From assembly GCF_007752935.1 (NCBI RefSeq), contig NZ_CP036319.1, positions 2,914,001-2,978,000 on the forward strand: a stretch of 64,000 nt of DNA, in the 5' to 3' direction. A program made the position numbers and the translations under genes. Source of the DNA: Crateriforma conspicua (GTDB lineage: Bacteria; Planctomycetota; Planctomycetia; Pirellulales; Pirellulaceae). The notes under the pieces were generated by a model. It was not told where the DNA came from. It searched no databases and saw only the letters and a program-made list of their open reading frames with translations. Position 1 is the first letter of the stretch; the number at the start of each line of letters is the position of its first letter. This document shows, one piece after another, positions 45,574 through 55,450 of the stretch.

Positions 45574-48147
45574 ATGAGCACGAACGAACTTTCGAATCGC
45601 CCGTATTCCAATTCGCCTGCGATGATGCAGGCGCCGATCGCGATGATGGATCGCGATGGAGCCGACGGCGGCAAAAATGAAATGCCCAACATCGGTGCGG
45701 CCATGTGGCGTTACCGCTGGGCGGTGGCTCTGCCGACCATGCTGGGCATGGTGGCGGGATTCTTGTTGTTCCTGCGGACCAACGAAACATTCCGGGCAAC
45801 GACCCAGATCATGATCGAGTCCAATCGCCCCGCAGTGATGGACACGATGACCGGCGAAATGGTCGGCGGCGTGCCGAGCATTGAAATCGTCCAAGCCCAA
45901 TTGTTCAGCGATGAGGTCATTCGAGGGGCTTTTGAAAACCCCGAGATGATCCAATACCACGAAACGTTGGACGAGGGCGACGGTCCCTGGGCACGCTTCG
46001 TCGAAATGGTGAAGAAAGACGAGGTGCTGGAATTGGAGCCCGAGGTTTCCGATGTGAAGACGGCTCAATCCGTCGTCGCACTTCTGCACTTCGACAGCCC
46101 TAATCCTGATTTGTCGACCGCGGCGGTGACAGCGTTCAGCCAGTCGCTGCAGCAGTATTACAACAAAAAGTACAGCAACAGCCGTGATGAGCTGAAACGA
46201 TTCATCAACGAGGCGACGGATAAGGTCCAACCGCAACTGGACAAATATGAGTCCATCTACGCTCAATTCCGCAAGGAATCCGATCTCTTCTTCGACGAAC
46301 AGGGCAACGCGATCAACCCTCACCGTGTGCGTGTCCAGGAACTGATGGCGGATCGTGGCAAACTGGTGCAGGAATATGTCGATTCCGAACTGACGTATCG
46401 ATCGATCAAACAAACCGTCGAAGGCGCTGAAGATCCACGACTGGCTTTCACGATTGTTTCGCAACTGCTGGATCGTCCGCTCAGTCTGCCTAAGGAATTG
46501 GACGCCACACGCCTGGCCATGGGAGCCGACGACGGCGAACTGGCGTCGATGGAAGTCCAAGAAGAACTGGCTCCGTTGAAAGCCGATCGCGATGCACTGG
46601 CCGCGGAACTCGGCAAGGGTCACCCGCACGTCAAAGTGCTGGACAACAAAATCGCGTCGTTGGAAAAGGCCTTGGACCGCCTGGGGCAAAGTCGTTCCAG
46701 TCGTATCGGGCAGCTGATGGATGATGAAGAACGCAAGACCAAGCAGGCCTTGCAAGCCATCGATGCGGTTCAAGCCACCGCGAAGACCAAGGTCGACATG
46801 TTGAAGCAACGCTTGGATCTGCTGACCAAAGAAATCGAATCCGAAGCCGCCAAAGGACGTTTGCTTGCAGACAAAGAAGTCGACTACATCGCACTGCAAA
46901 ACAAGATTGAGGGGACTCGTGAATTGGTCACGCAAGTCAGCGAAAGCATGGCTCGCGTCGACATGTCGACCAGTACCGAAAGCGAAACGCGTGTCGTTGA
47001 ATTGATCGCCGCGAAAGGCGCTTACTTGGTCGCACCGATCTTATGGAAACTGGTTGGCATCGGCGGCTTCCTGGGATTGGCGTTGGGTGCCGGCATGGCA
47101 TTCTTGTTGGAAAAGAACGCCAACACCTTCCGCGACCCGGACGAAATCGCCGCCAGCCTGGGCACCAGTGTTCTGACGCACGTCCCGTTCTTCAAAAAGC
47201 GACTGACAAAACGTGGAAGCGGTCAAAACGCAGACAAGGACAGTCCCTACAAAGAACTGGATCCCTGTTTGGCCGTCCTGCACTCGCCGTCGTCCGTCGC
47301 CGCCGAATCGGTCCGGTCGCTTCGAACGGCAACCTACTTCGAATTGGCGGGGGTCCAAGGCGGCAAGATTTTGCAAGTCACGAGCCCGTTGCCCGGGGAT
47401 GGTAAGAGTACGATCGCGGGCAACTTGGCGTGTGCCATCGCACAGAGTGGCAAGAGTGTTCTGGCAATCGACTGTGACCTTCGGCGTCCCCAGTTGACCG
47501 ATAACTTTGTGATGCAAGATCAGCTTGGGCTGACCAATGTTCTGAACGGTGAATGTGAGTGGCAGGAGGCATGCCACACGACGCCACTGGGGCACCTGGA
47601 CGTCATGCCCAGCGGTCCAATTCCGGCCAACCCGGCCGAAGCGTTGACGTTGCCAGAGATGGCCGAAATGCTGGAACAGCTTCGCGAGCATTACGACTAT
47701 GTGATCGTCGATACGCCGCCGCTGTTGGTCGTGACAGACCCCAGCATCTTGGCCAGCCTGGTCGACGGCGTCTTGCTGACACTGCGTGTTCGCCGCAAGA
47801 GTAAGTTGAACGCTCGCGAAGCGGTCAACATTCTCAACAGCGTCGGCGGCAACTTGATTGGTACCGTGATCAACAACTCCGACGAAGCGTCCAGCAGTGA
47901 TGGCTACCGCGGATACGGCTACTACCGCTACAGCCGCTATGCCAAGAAGTACTACCGACGCGGCGGCAACGCCGGCGAAGTGGTGCCCAAGGGCAGCAAG
48001 AAACGAAGTGGCATGGTCGTCAGTGGACGCAGCACACAAAACCGCGTCCGCCCGTCCGAAGCGATGCCGCCTCAAAACGAAGCCGTCGCCGCCGCCGCGC
48101 CCGTCACACGCCCCAGCGTGCCAAGCGATCACCAGGCTGATTCGTAG
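45574..48147 (+). CDS. Wzc-type polysaccharide co-polymerase/bacterial tyrosine kinase
   Basis: This 857-aa inner-membrane protein has a first membrane helix (about 50-65, MLGMVAGFLLFL), a large extracytoplasmic Wzz domain with coiled coil (about 70-480), and a second helix (about 490-515). The cytosolic BY-kinase follows: Walker A SPLPGDGKSTIAGN (about 605-618), Walker A' VLAIDCDLRRPQ and Walker B YVIVDTPPLLVV (about 709). A C-terminal tyrosine cluster follows (DGYRGYGYYRYSRYAKKYY, about 777-795), the autophosphorylation sites. Such proteins control chain length and export of exopolysaccharide through cycles of phosphorylation. The exosortase-EpsI and TPR genes downstream on the same strand fit an exosortase-linked polysaccharide locus. 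ATG 45574 gives the usual short cytosolic leader. Confidence 0.92.
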   Translation: MSTNELSNRPYSNSPAMMQAPIAMMDRDGADGGKNEMPNIGAAMWRYRWAVALPTMLGMVAGFLLFLRTNETFRATTQIMIESNRPAVMDTMTGEMVGGVPSIEIVQAQLFSDEVIRGAFENPEMIQYHETLDEGDGPWARFVEMVKKDEVLELEPEVSDVKTAQSVVALLHFDSPNPDLSTAAVTAFSQSLQQYYNKKYSNSRDELKRFINEATDKVQPQLDKYESIYAQFRKESDLFFDEQGNAINPHRVRVQELMADRGKLVQEYVDSELTYRSIKQTVEGAEDPRLAFTIVSQLLDRPLSLPKELDATRLAMGADDGELASMEVQEELAPLKADRDALAAELGKGHPHVKVLDNKIASLEKALDRLGQSRSSRIGQLMDDEERKTKQALQAIDAVQATAKTKVDMLKQRLDLLTKEIESEAAKGRLLADKEVDYIALQNKIEGTRELVTQVSESMARVDMSTSTESETRVVELIAAKGAYLVAPILWKLVGIGGFLGLALGAGMAFLLEKNANTFRDPDEIAASLGTSVLTHVPFFKKRLTKRGSGQNADKDSPYKELDPCLAVLHSPSSVAAESVRSLRTATYFELAGVQGGKILQVTSPLPGDGKSTIAGNLACAIAQSGKSVLAIDCDLRRPQLTDNFVMQDQLGLTNVLNGECEWQEACHTTPLGHLDVMPSGPIPANPAEALTLPEMAEMLEQLREHYDYVIVDTPPLLVVTDPSILASLVDGVLLTLRVRRKSKLNAREAVNILNSVGGNLIGTVINNSDEASSSDGYRGYGYYRYSRYAKKYYRRGGNAGEVVPKGSKKRSGMVVSGRSTQNRVRPSEAMPPQNEAVAAAAPVTRPSVPSDHQADS

Positions 48148-48798
48148 AGTTTGGACGCGGGGCAGACCCGTCCGACGGAATTTTAGGTAACACGACCGGC
48201 CGTGATCCCGATGGGTTTGCGGCCGGTGCGTTTACTGCGGTCTTGAATCCTAAAAGAGTGTGAAGTCGCCGTGTGTGAAGCTTGCAATGCCGGGGACTGC
48301 TAGTTCAGAATGCCAAGTCGGTGCTTCGACACGTGAACATTGTTCCAATGGTTCGGTCGCTGCATCGCACCGAAGTCCCAAAAATGGCCAGCTGATCGGA
48401 TGTGCTGCAACCTTTTGGGCTTCGCGAAACCCAACCGCCATTGTCCCGCCCGCCGGTGAAACCACGGACGAGACGGCGGAAAACTTGGATCCCGAATCCG
48501 CGTGACCTCGACGTCCACGGTGGTTTTCAGGGTCGGCCGGATCATCAGCCTTGCTTCCCACAACTTGGCCGACCCGACCGCCGCTGGGCGTTAGGATGAC
48601 AGGATTCGGTTCTGGCACGGCTGCCAACCACCCCTATTACGCGGTCGCCATGGCCGTTGCGTGGGGACCACGGTGCGAATTATTTGTAACGCCAGCTCAT
48701 TTGGGCGTGATGGAAAATTCGCATCCAGGCGACGGATCCGACCGCGATTCAAAGCCAACGTTTCGACAAAGCACGTTTCCAACGTCCCACCAGATAGT
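48148..48798. other. Intergenic region before the exosortase gene
   Basis: 651 bases. An inverted pair (GACCGGCCG and CGGCCGGTGC near 48193-48230) after the kinase could be a weak terminator without a good T run. Short frames on both strands, including a minus-strand frame at 48250-48627, lack support. Nothing else is seen. Confidence 0.45.
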
Positions 48799-50592
48799 AT
48801 GTCCACGATCGAATCTGAAACTCCGGTCGCCGTTGATGCACCGGTTACGTTCGACCAACCCGAAAGCGACCAACCGTCGCGATCCTTCTTCGATCGCACG
48901 TCCAAGTGGATGTGGTTCTGGGGAGGTCTGTTCGCGGCGTGTGTGCCGCTGTTGATTCCCTACTTTGCCGACATGTGGGCGGCACCGCACTATCAATACT
49001 TCCCCTTCGTGTTCTTGGCCGTCGGTGCTTTGATCTACACACGAAGCGATCGCCAGTATTATCCGCCGGCGGGATGGCTCGGGTGGTCGTTGGTTGTCTT
49101 GGGGATTGCCACGTTGGCATTGGCGATCGTCAACCAAGCGGTTTGGTTGGGCGGGTTCGCTTTCGTCTTGATCGGCATCGCGTTTGTCGCGTCATTGCGT
49201 GGCGACGAAGACATTTCACTGCTGGCGCTCGGATTCCCATTGCTGATGCTGGTGAAGTTGCCGCTGAACTTGGACACCTTGCTGATCCAAAACTTACAGA
49301 ATTTGACCACCGAACTGTCCAGCGTGATGTTGGACGTGTTCGGCGTCTCGCACGCGATCGAAGGCAACATCATCAAGCTGGCCGATCGCGAGTTGTTTGT
49401 GGCCGAAGCCTGCAGCGGAATCCAGTCGGTTTTCACCCTGGCCTTTTTGGCATCACTGTTGGTCGCGTTTTTGCGACGTCGTTTGTGGTTGGCACCGTTC
49501 TACCTGGCCATTGCGATTTTGTTGGCGGTCGCCGGAAACGTCGTTCGCGTCACCACCGTTGCTCTGGCTGCGGTTTGGAACGGCACGGACCTTTCGTCCG
49601 GCATCTCGCACGACATTTTGGGGTACACGACTTTGGCGCTGGCGGCGGCACTGTTGTTGTCCTTTGATCAGTTGATCATCACGTTGTTGCACCCGGTCGA
49701 ATTCACTTCCGACGGCATGCTGGACAACCCGCTCGTACGGTTTTGGAACTTCTTGGTCAGCGACGCGCCTCAGCCCGACCAACGATCCAGTTACCGTTCG
49801 TTTGATGAAAGCGAAAGCCGCCGGTATCGCAATCAACAATTGCCCGGTTGGATGCAATCGGCCATCGAGAATCCTTTGGTCCGCTATGGGTTTGTCGGCG
49901 TCGCCGGTTTACTGATGTTGGCATCGATCGGCCAGTTGGTTCGCATGCAATCGCGTGCTCCCACCCAGACCGTCCACTCCTCGGACGCTCTGTTCGCACC
50001 AGCGCCTGACATGTGGGGCGATGGATTCGAGATTTTCCAGTTTTCGGATCACACCACCGCGCGTGACGGAAACAATCCGCGACTGGGCGAGAACGCGGAT
50101 TTGTGGCAAGTCCAAGTCGGCGAATTGGTCGGCCAAGTCGTGCTGAGCCAGCCGTACAGCGGATGGCACGAACTGTGTGTCTGCTATCAAAACCTGGATT
50201 GGGAACTGGTCAATCGTGACGTCGTCGATGACGTCGATATCAAAGTCATGCCGGAACTGAGTGATGATGAATCGTTCGTCACCGCTCGGTTCAAACGTCC
50301 CGGCGGCCAAGAAGGTCTGCTGATGTTTTCGGCCGTCTCCTATGACGGTTCGATCCCATCATCGCCCGGCAGTTTTGGTGCGTTTGGTTCGCGGTTGTTT
50401 GGTCGGCTGGATCGAAACGGCATCATCGATCAAACCGACATCATGATGTTCCAGTTCTGGCTGCCCACGCCCAAGAAGCTGGACAACAAAGTCATTCGTC
50501 AGTTGCAAGAAGAGTTCGTCAAGGCGCGAGCCGTTGTTGCGAAGAACGTTGTGAATCCCGATTCGGCATCGGTTGCCAAGCCAGAAGCCTGA
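48799..50592 (+). CDS. Exosortase with C-terminal EpsI-like domain (XrtU-type)
   Basis: This 597-aa protein has a cytosolic leader of about 40 residues, then eight or so membrane helices (about 45-330) with the exosortase triad: Cys205 in VAEACSGIQSVF, Arg250 in GNVVRVTTVAL and His271 in SGISHDILGY. These transpeptidase-like enzymes cut PEP-CTERM-type tails and pass the protein to the surface. After one more helix (about 355-375) the periplasmic part has YSGWHELCVCYQNLDWEL and FQFWLPTPKK, resembling EpsI (DUF3485), which in other bacteria is often separate. The fused layout matches what I recall as exosortase U of planctomycetes; the subclass is an inference. ATG 48799 starts the protein; open frame upstream to 48661 has no membrane or family character. 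Confidence 0.85.
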   Translation: MSTIESETPVAVDAPVTFDQPESDQPSRSFFDRTSKWMWFWGGLFAACVPLLIPYFADMWAAPHYQYFPFVFLAVGALIYTRSDRQYYPPAGWLGWSLVVLGIATLALAIVNQAVWLGGFAFVLIGIAFVASLRGDEDISLLALGFPLLMLVKLPLNLDTLLIQNLQNLTTELSSVMLDVFGVSHAIEGNIIKLADRELFVAEACSGIQSVFTLAFLASLLVAFLRRRLWLAPFYLAIAILLAVAGNVVRVTTVALAAVWNGTDLSSGISHDILGYTTLALAAALLLSFDQLIITLLHPVEFTSDGMLDNPLVRFWNFLVSDAPQPDQRSSYRSFDESESRRYRNQQLPGWMQSAIENPLVRYGFVGVAGLLMLASIGQLVRMQSRAPTQTVHSSDALFAPAPDMWGDGFEIFQFSDHTTARDGNNPRLGENADLWQVQVGELVGQVVLSQPYSGWHELCVCYQNLDWELVNRDVVDDVDIKVMPELSDDESFVTARFKRPGGQEGLLMFSAVSYDGSIPSSPGSFGAFGSRLFGRLDRNGIIDQTDIMMFQFWLPTPKKLDNKVIRQLQEEFVKARAVVAKNVVNPDSASVAKPEA

Positions 50593-50661
50593 ATCTTTTC
50601 CCCCGGTATCGTTGTTCACGACTTCGCCAAACATCCAATCATCAACCCGACCTGATCGAAC

Positions 50662-52200
50662 ATGAAATACTTGAACCCGGTCAATTGGTTCCGCTGGATC
50701 GGACAATTCATCAGCGCTTACCTGTACTCGATTCCGTGGAAGGAAGCGCCGCGTGCGATTCCCGCGATCATCTTGATTTTGGCACTGGTCGTCATTGCCG
50801 GCGTGGCCTTCACCGATGATTCGAACTGGCGAAGCAGTTTGATTGCACGCCAATTGGCCGACGCCAGCGAACAAGACGATTATGAAACGATGGAATTGGT
50901 GCTGCGACGCCAACTGCGGGCCGAGCCGAATGACAATGATTTGAATTTTCGCTTGGCGTTGGTCTTGCACGAACAGGAACGTGACGACGAAGCCAAGTCG
51001 ATCATGACCCAGTTGGCGACCCAAAAACGATTCGAACAGGCCGCACGCTGGCTGGTCGCCGAGGATTTCGTCGGCAAGTCATGGGGCAATCTGGACGACG
51101 ACGAAAAGGAGATGTTTGGGTATCTGTTGAAGCTGGTCAACGAAAAGACGCCTGATGATGTGAACTTCAAACAACTGTACGCCGACTACTTGATCGCCAG
51201 TGACCGGATGAAGGACGCGGCGGGATTGTTGGAACAATTGTCGACGGCTTTCCCGATGCGGGGATTACAGGCGGCCGCGATTTACCGGCGGCTGGGCGAC
51301 GAACAAAAGGCGGATGAACTGGGACGCCACACGCTGAAGCACGTCTCGGGCATGCTGGACGATGACCCGACCAACACGGTGTTGGCCCTGGCCGTCGCGC
51401 AAACGCAACTGTTTGATAAGCAATACATGCCGGCGATCCAAACGATCAAACGAGCCGTCGATCGTGCAAAGACCGACCAAGAACGTCAACGTGCCCGTTC
51501 GGCGATGGGCGAAGCGATCGTGGCTTGGATCATGCACATGAAGGAAACGGCAACCGATACGCCGGAATCCCAGGCTGATTTGATGCGCAAGCTGTCGGTC
51601 GCGGTCCGCTTCGCACCCGACAATCCACGTGTCTTGACGCTGGTTGCCGACATGGTTCTGTCGACCGCACAGTCGAATAACCCCGAAGTCCAAAAGCTGC
51701 AACGCACCTTGGTCGAAGGATCGTCGCCCGGCGTGTCGCACTTCATCTTGGGGACCGGTGCTTTGATGCGTGGCAACCGAGAATCAGCGATGAAGCACTT
51801 GAAGATCGCGGCGGAACTGCTGCCGCAAAGTGCAGCGATTCTGAACAACTTGGCCGTCGCGATGACGACCCGCGACGACGCCGAATTGGAAGACGCACTG
51901 GAACTGATCGAACGAGCGATCGAGCAGACGCAGCCCAAGACGACGCCCCACTTCTACGAAACGCGCGGCCAGATTCTGTATCGGTTGGAACGTTACGACG
52001 AAGCGATTCCGGATCTGTTGCGCGCCTTGGCTGTCGATTCGTTGAAGCTGAACGCGCACAAAGCGTTGGCCGTTTGTTACGAGAAGATCGACATGGAAGA
52101 AACCGCCCAAGGCCACCGCGATCAGATCGAAGCCATGGAATCCGAATCGGAATCTGATGCCGAAGGTGACGACGAAAAAGAATTCGATCTGGGACTGTAG
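50662..52200 (+). CDS. Membrane-anchored tetratricopeptide repeat protein
   Basis: This 512-aa protein has a leader of about 32 residues and a membrane helix (about 33-50, IPAIILILALVVIAGVAF), then helical TPR-type repeats to about residue 490 (ADASEQDDYETMELVLRRQL, FRLALVLHEQERDDEAKSIM, AILNNLAVAMTTRDDAELED, TRGQILYRLERYDEAIPDLL). An acidic tail ends the protein (ESDAEGDDEKEFDLGL). It starts 69 bases after the exosortase on the same strand, and TPR proteins are regular partners in exosortase/EPS loci (compare PrsT), so a scaffold role in that pathway is likely but not proved. There is no enzyme motif. Confidence 0.75.
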   Translation: MKYLNPVNWFRWIGQFISAYLYSIPWKEAPRAIPAIILILALVVIAGVAFTDDSNWRSSLIARQLADASEQDDYETMELVLRRQLRAEPNDNDLNFRLALVLHEQERDDEAKSIMTQLATQKRFEQAARWLVAEDFVGKSWGNLDDDEKEMFGYLLKLVNEKTPDDVNFKQLYADYLIASDRMKDAAGLLEQLSTAFPMRGLQAAAIYRRLGDEQKADELGRHTLKHVSGMLDDDPTNTVLALAVAQTQLFDKQYMPAIQTIKRAVDRAKTDQERQRARSAMGEAIVAWIMHMKETATDTPESQADLMRKLSVAVRFAPDNPRVLTLVADMVLSTAQSNNPEVQKLQRTLVEGSSPGVSHFILGTGALMRGNRESAMKHLKIAAELLPQSAAILNNLAVAMTTRDDAELEDALELIERAIEQTQPKTTPHFYETRGQILYRLERYDEAIPDLLRALAVDSLKLNAHKALAVCYEKIDMEETAQGHRDQIEAMESESESDAEGDDEKEFDLGL

Positions 52201-52340
52201 GCAGCACACCGGCGGTGCGCGTACACCGCTCTGTCGCACGTCGTATGTGGTGATCTGATATCTTGATGCGCTGACGCTGCCGGGGGCGTCTTCTTTGGCC
52301 CCGGCCCCTTTCCAACTGATTTGGGGCGTTTGCGCATCGA

Positions 52341-52760
52341 ATGGAACCCACCGCACCCACACACGACGATCGGGTTGTCGGCCCGTCGGATGACAGCCCG
52401 CATCACCACGGCGAACCTGATCGCGGGGACGGTGCTATCGAAGCATCGTTCCAACCGATCCAGCGAAGCCGCTTGGTGCCACAGATTTCGATCCGCTGGC
52501 TGTTTGCCGCCACGCTGGTGGGAGCGATTCTGTACGCGATTGCCAGACAAGCCGGCGAAGGCGTGGCCATCGCGATCGCCTTCATGTCAGTGGCTGGGTA
52601 TCTTGCGGCGTTCTTCGCAACACTGGGGCTTTTTTTCTTGATCGCATGGAGCTTTGCGGTCTTCTTTCGACGCGAAGATCCGGATGCGTTGGTCGGCAGC
52701 CCCTTCGCCGATGGCCAGCTGCCGCCTCAGTGGTTGCCGCCGCGGGATCGTTCTTCCTAA
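52341..52760 (+). CDS. Small two-helix membrane protein, unknown function
   Basis: This 139-aa protein has a hydrophilic, His- and Asp-rich leader (about 1-48), two or three hydrophobic segments (about 50-110: RWLFAATLVGAILYAIARQA, AIAIAFMSVAGYLAAFFATL, GLFFLIAWSFAVFFRR) and a short Pro-rich cytosolic end (GQLPPQWLPPRDRSS). I do not recognise the family. ATG 52341 is the first in frame. The gene precedes the 882-aa protein by 41 bases on the same strand, so the two and the ABC ATPase probably form one operon. Confidence 0.6.
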   Translation: MEPTAPTHDDRVVGPSDDSPHHHGEPDRGDGAIEASFQPIQRSRLVPQISIRWLFAATLVGAILYAIARQAGEGVAIAIAFMSVAGYLAAFFATLGLFFLIAWSFAVFFRREDPDALVGSPFADGQLPPQWLPPRDRSS

Positions 52761-52801
52761 GTCTGCAAAGAACCCGTCGGGACCCTGTCGCAGAAAACTG
52801 C

Positions 52802-55450
52802 ATGCCCATGAAATTGAACCGAGTCAAAACAGGTGGTCGTCCAGGCGATCGGTGGCGGAGCAGTGTGATCGCGTCATTGATTTTCCTGGCATGCGGTTGC
52901 GTCGCGTCCATTGTCCATGGCCAGTCCAATAACGCTTACGCGGTCACCAAGCCAACGATGCCCGGCATCCGGGTGTCCAATCAGCGTTTTCAACGCATCA
53001 ACATTCCACCCACAGCCACCGCCGCATTGGGCTTCAACGTGGTGGTGACGATCCCCGAATTCAATGACGCCGGTTACCTGCCTGTCGACGTGACGCTTCG
53101 ATCAGCACGCGCGTTTCCGGCAGATCGAAATTTTGTCTTGCGGCTGGAACAACAACCCGCCGATGTCATCCCCGCCACGAATTTGGTGCAGATCGACATT
53201 CCGATTCGTGTTGCCGAGCGTTCGCGGTTGGTCAACGTCGCTCACGCCGTGCCGCGATACACCTGGAACCGGCCGATGACGGTGACGCTGATGGAATCAG
53301 GGATGCCGATTCCTGGTTGCCAGGCGACGCTAGCCGGACCGGTCAATGGTCAAAGCCAGATGATTCGCGAAGCCACCTCGCGGGAACGTTTGGTGCGGCC
53401 CCTGTGGATCAGTCCTTCGGCGTCCGGCCCCAACAACCAATGGATCGAATCATCGCCCTACGTCACCGATGATGTCGCCCCCGATTCGACGCGTGGCCGA
53501 CTGATGCGTTTGTTGGCAATGCGAAGTCGGATGCCGCTGGATCGATGGGGTTGGACGCGAATCGATGCCGCGATGGCGTTTGCGGACTGGCGAATCTACA
53601 ACCGGTTTTCCTGTGTCACGCTCAGTGATGCGACCCTGGGCACTTTGGCACAGGATCGCGTCGACCGCATCACGCCACTTTCCGATTGGGTCCTGTCCGG
53701 CGGCGCGTTGGTGGTCTTGGATTCGGCCAACGTCCAGGAAACTCTTGCGACGCTTGGGCTGGGCGACGGCCGCGTGGCTGAACGCGATCCGCCGTCGGTT
53801 GATTGGACACCGGTCAATGCGGCCAAGTCCGCCGCGCAGCAAATGCTGGAACCGTCGATTGAAAACTGGGTTTCGCTGACCGGCGGATTGCCGCCGCAGG
53901 CCGATGCGATGCAAACCGACAGCCAAATGAATCCCGCGCCATATGGGCAGTACACCGAAGCGGACAATCCGATGGTCCCGATGGCGGGTTTCGAGGCATT
54001 CGGCGGTCGCGCCTTGCCCGTCTTGGACAAACAAGGCCGACGCATCCGTTTGCCGGCGGACGTGCGCGACGCCGCAATTGCGTTGCAATCTGATATCGAT
54101 GCCGACCACCAGCTTTTCCGTCAATCCGGCGATACAAAGTGGTTTCGCGTCGGAGCCGGGCAACTGGTGGTGATCCCAGTCAAGCAAAGAGCCTATTCCG
54201 CGATCGATTTGTCGTGGCCCGTCGTCCAAGCACAGTTGGCAACACTGGACCACGTTCCGATCGTTCGCCGAGGCGTGGACCCACTGATCGGCGATCAGCG
54301 TTACTTTCGATGGTTGATTCCCGGCGTATCCCAGCCGCCGGTGTACGCGTTCATTGGCTTTTTGTCGGTCTTCGTCATTTGCGTCGGACCGCTTTCCTAT
54401 TATTGGACCAGCAAGACAGGTCGTTTGCATTTGATGTATGCGATTGCTCCGGTGCTTGCACTTGGAACCACGGGTGCGCTGTTGGCTTATGGGGTGATCA
54501 GCGACGGGTTCGATGTGACCGCTCGTGCCCGCCAGATCACCGTCGTCGATGGAGTCACGGGGCACGCCACCCAGCGTGATCGCGTGACGTACTTTGCCGG
54601 GATGCAGCCCTCGGATGACCTGAAGTTCTTGGCCAGCGATGAAGTCTATCCGTATCGCCAAGGCGGTCAGCGTACGATGCACCAGATCGCCCAAGACGCG
54701 GTCCGGAATGTTCCGGCGTTGGTGATTGATGACGAATATCAGCGTTTCGACAGTCAATTCTTGCCGTCGCGAGATCAACGCCAATTCGTCGCCCACCGTG
54801 TGGTCCGCGATTTGGGGAACCTGTCCTGGGTGCGTCCCCCCGGACCCGAGGTTCGTCCCGTGCTGGAGGTGCTGGAAACGGTCCAGCAACAGCTTGACCC
54901 GATGTCTTATAACGGCGGCGATGAAGGCGAATCACTGCCCGACGTTCAGCCCGCGGAACCGATACGGGCCTCTCCGCCACCGGTGCTGTCCAACGGGCTT
55001 CCCTGGAAACTGCAGAACTTGGTGGTCCGTGGCGACGACAATCGTTATTGGTACGTTCCGGTGGTCAAAGCCGGCGAAGAAATCGAACTCCGGCAATTGA
55101 AAGATTCCGAAATTGGCAAAGCGTTGGGGATGGTCTTTCGCCAACAGCGCTTAAGTGGCAGCTATGAAATGGTGGATTGGAGTCGTTCCAGTTCCACTTA
55201 TGGTCGCACCGCCACTCGGTATCGGGATCTGATTTATGATGTTATCCAGTCGGGCGTGTTCGGTCGTGCCGACATGACACGGTATCAAGACGGGGCGATG
55301 GAACGTGAACTGCAAGAACAATTGTTGTTTCAAAGTGCATTGCAACCCAATCAGTTTGTCGCCCTGGCACCCATCACCCGATCCGCCATCGTGTTGGACG
55401 ATGTGGAGGTGGTTGAAAGCATCCACTTTGTGATGGGGACGTTGCCGTGA
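52802..55450 (+). CDS. Large exported membrane protein of unknown function, ABC-linked
   Basis: This 882-aa protein has a signal peptide (about 1-40, IASLIFLACGCVASIVHGQ), a long extracytoplasmic part (about 40-510) and two close membrane helices (about 517-562, AFIGFLSVFVICVGPLSYYW and LMYAIAPVLALGTTGALLAY). A second hydrophilic part of about 320 residues follows. The segment DWVLSGGALVVLDSANVQ resembles the class of membrane proteins with a glutamine-amidotransferase-like fold found near ABC-2 and MoxR genes, but this is a weak resemblance. Its stop overlaps the GTG start of the ABC ATPase (GTGA), which argues that the two work together. There is no enzyme motif. An open frame to 52646 upstream overlaps the previous gene and is not coding. 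Confidence 0.65.
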   Translation: MPMKLNRVKTGGRPGDRWRSSVIASLIFLACGCVASIVHGQSNNAYAVTKPTMPGIRVSNQRFQRINIPPTATAALGFNVVVTIPEFNDAGYLPVDVTLRSARAFPADRNFVLRLEQQPADVIPATNLVQIDIPIRVAERSRLVNVAHAVPRYTWNRPMTVTLMESGMPIPGCQATLAGPVNGQSQMIREATSRERLVRPLWISPSASGPNNQWIESSPYVTDDVAPDSTRGRLMRLLAMRSRMPLDRWGWTRIDAAMAFADWRIYNRFSCVTLSDATLGTLAQDRVDRITPLSDWVLSGGALVVLDSANVQETLATLGLGDGRVAERDPPSVDWTPVNAAKSAAQQMLEPSIENWVSLTGGLPPQADAMQTDSQMNPAPYGQYTEADNPMVPMAGFEAFGGRALPVLDKQGRRIRLPADVRDAAIALQSDIDADHQLFRQSGDTKWFRVGAGQLVVIPVKQRAYSAIDLSWPVVQAQLATLDHVPIVRRGVDPLIGDQRYFRWLIPGVSQPPVYAFIGFLSVFVICVGPLSYYWTSKTGRLHLMYAIAPVLALGTTGALLAYGVISDGFDVTARARQITVVDGVTGHATQRDRVTYFAGMQPSDDLKFLASDEVYPYRQGGQRTMHQIAQDAVRNVPALVIDDEYQRFDSQFLPSRDQRQFVAHRVVRDLGNLSWVRPPGPEVRPVLEVLETVQQQLDPMSYNGGDEGESLPDVQPAEPIRASPPPVLSNGLPWKLQNLVVRGDDNRYWYVPVVKAGEEIELRQLKDSEIGKALGMVFRQQRLSGSYEMVDWSRSSSTYGRTATRYRDLIYDVIQSGVFGRADMTRYQDGAMERELQEQLLFQSALQPNQFVALAPITRSAIVLDDVEVVESIHFVMGTLP

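Noticed and set aside
44857-46935. Minus-strand open frame that would extend the TPR-like protein to about 1000 residues
   Set aside because: The extra part is antisense to the start of the tyrosine kinase gene, has no TPR or other family pattern, and the true start at 44856 fits the membrane helix position.
48250-48627. Minus-strand frame of 125 codons that begins MAAVPEPNP, resembling a VPEP motif
   Set aside because: The PEP-like string is at the N-terminus rather than before a C-terminal helix, and there is no signal peptide, no ribosome binding site and no hydrophobic segment.
52646-52801. N-terminal extension of the 882-aa protein
   Set aside because: It overlaps the end of the small membrane protein gene in another frame and would bury the signal peptide; ATG 52802 exposes it.
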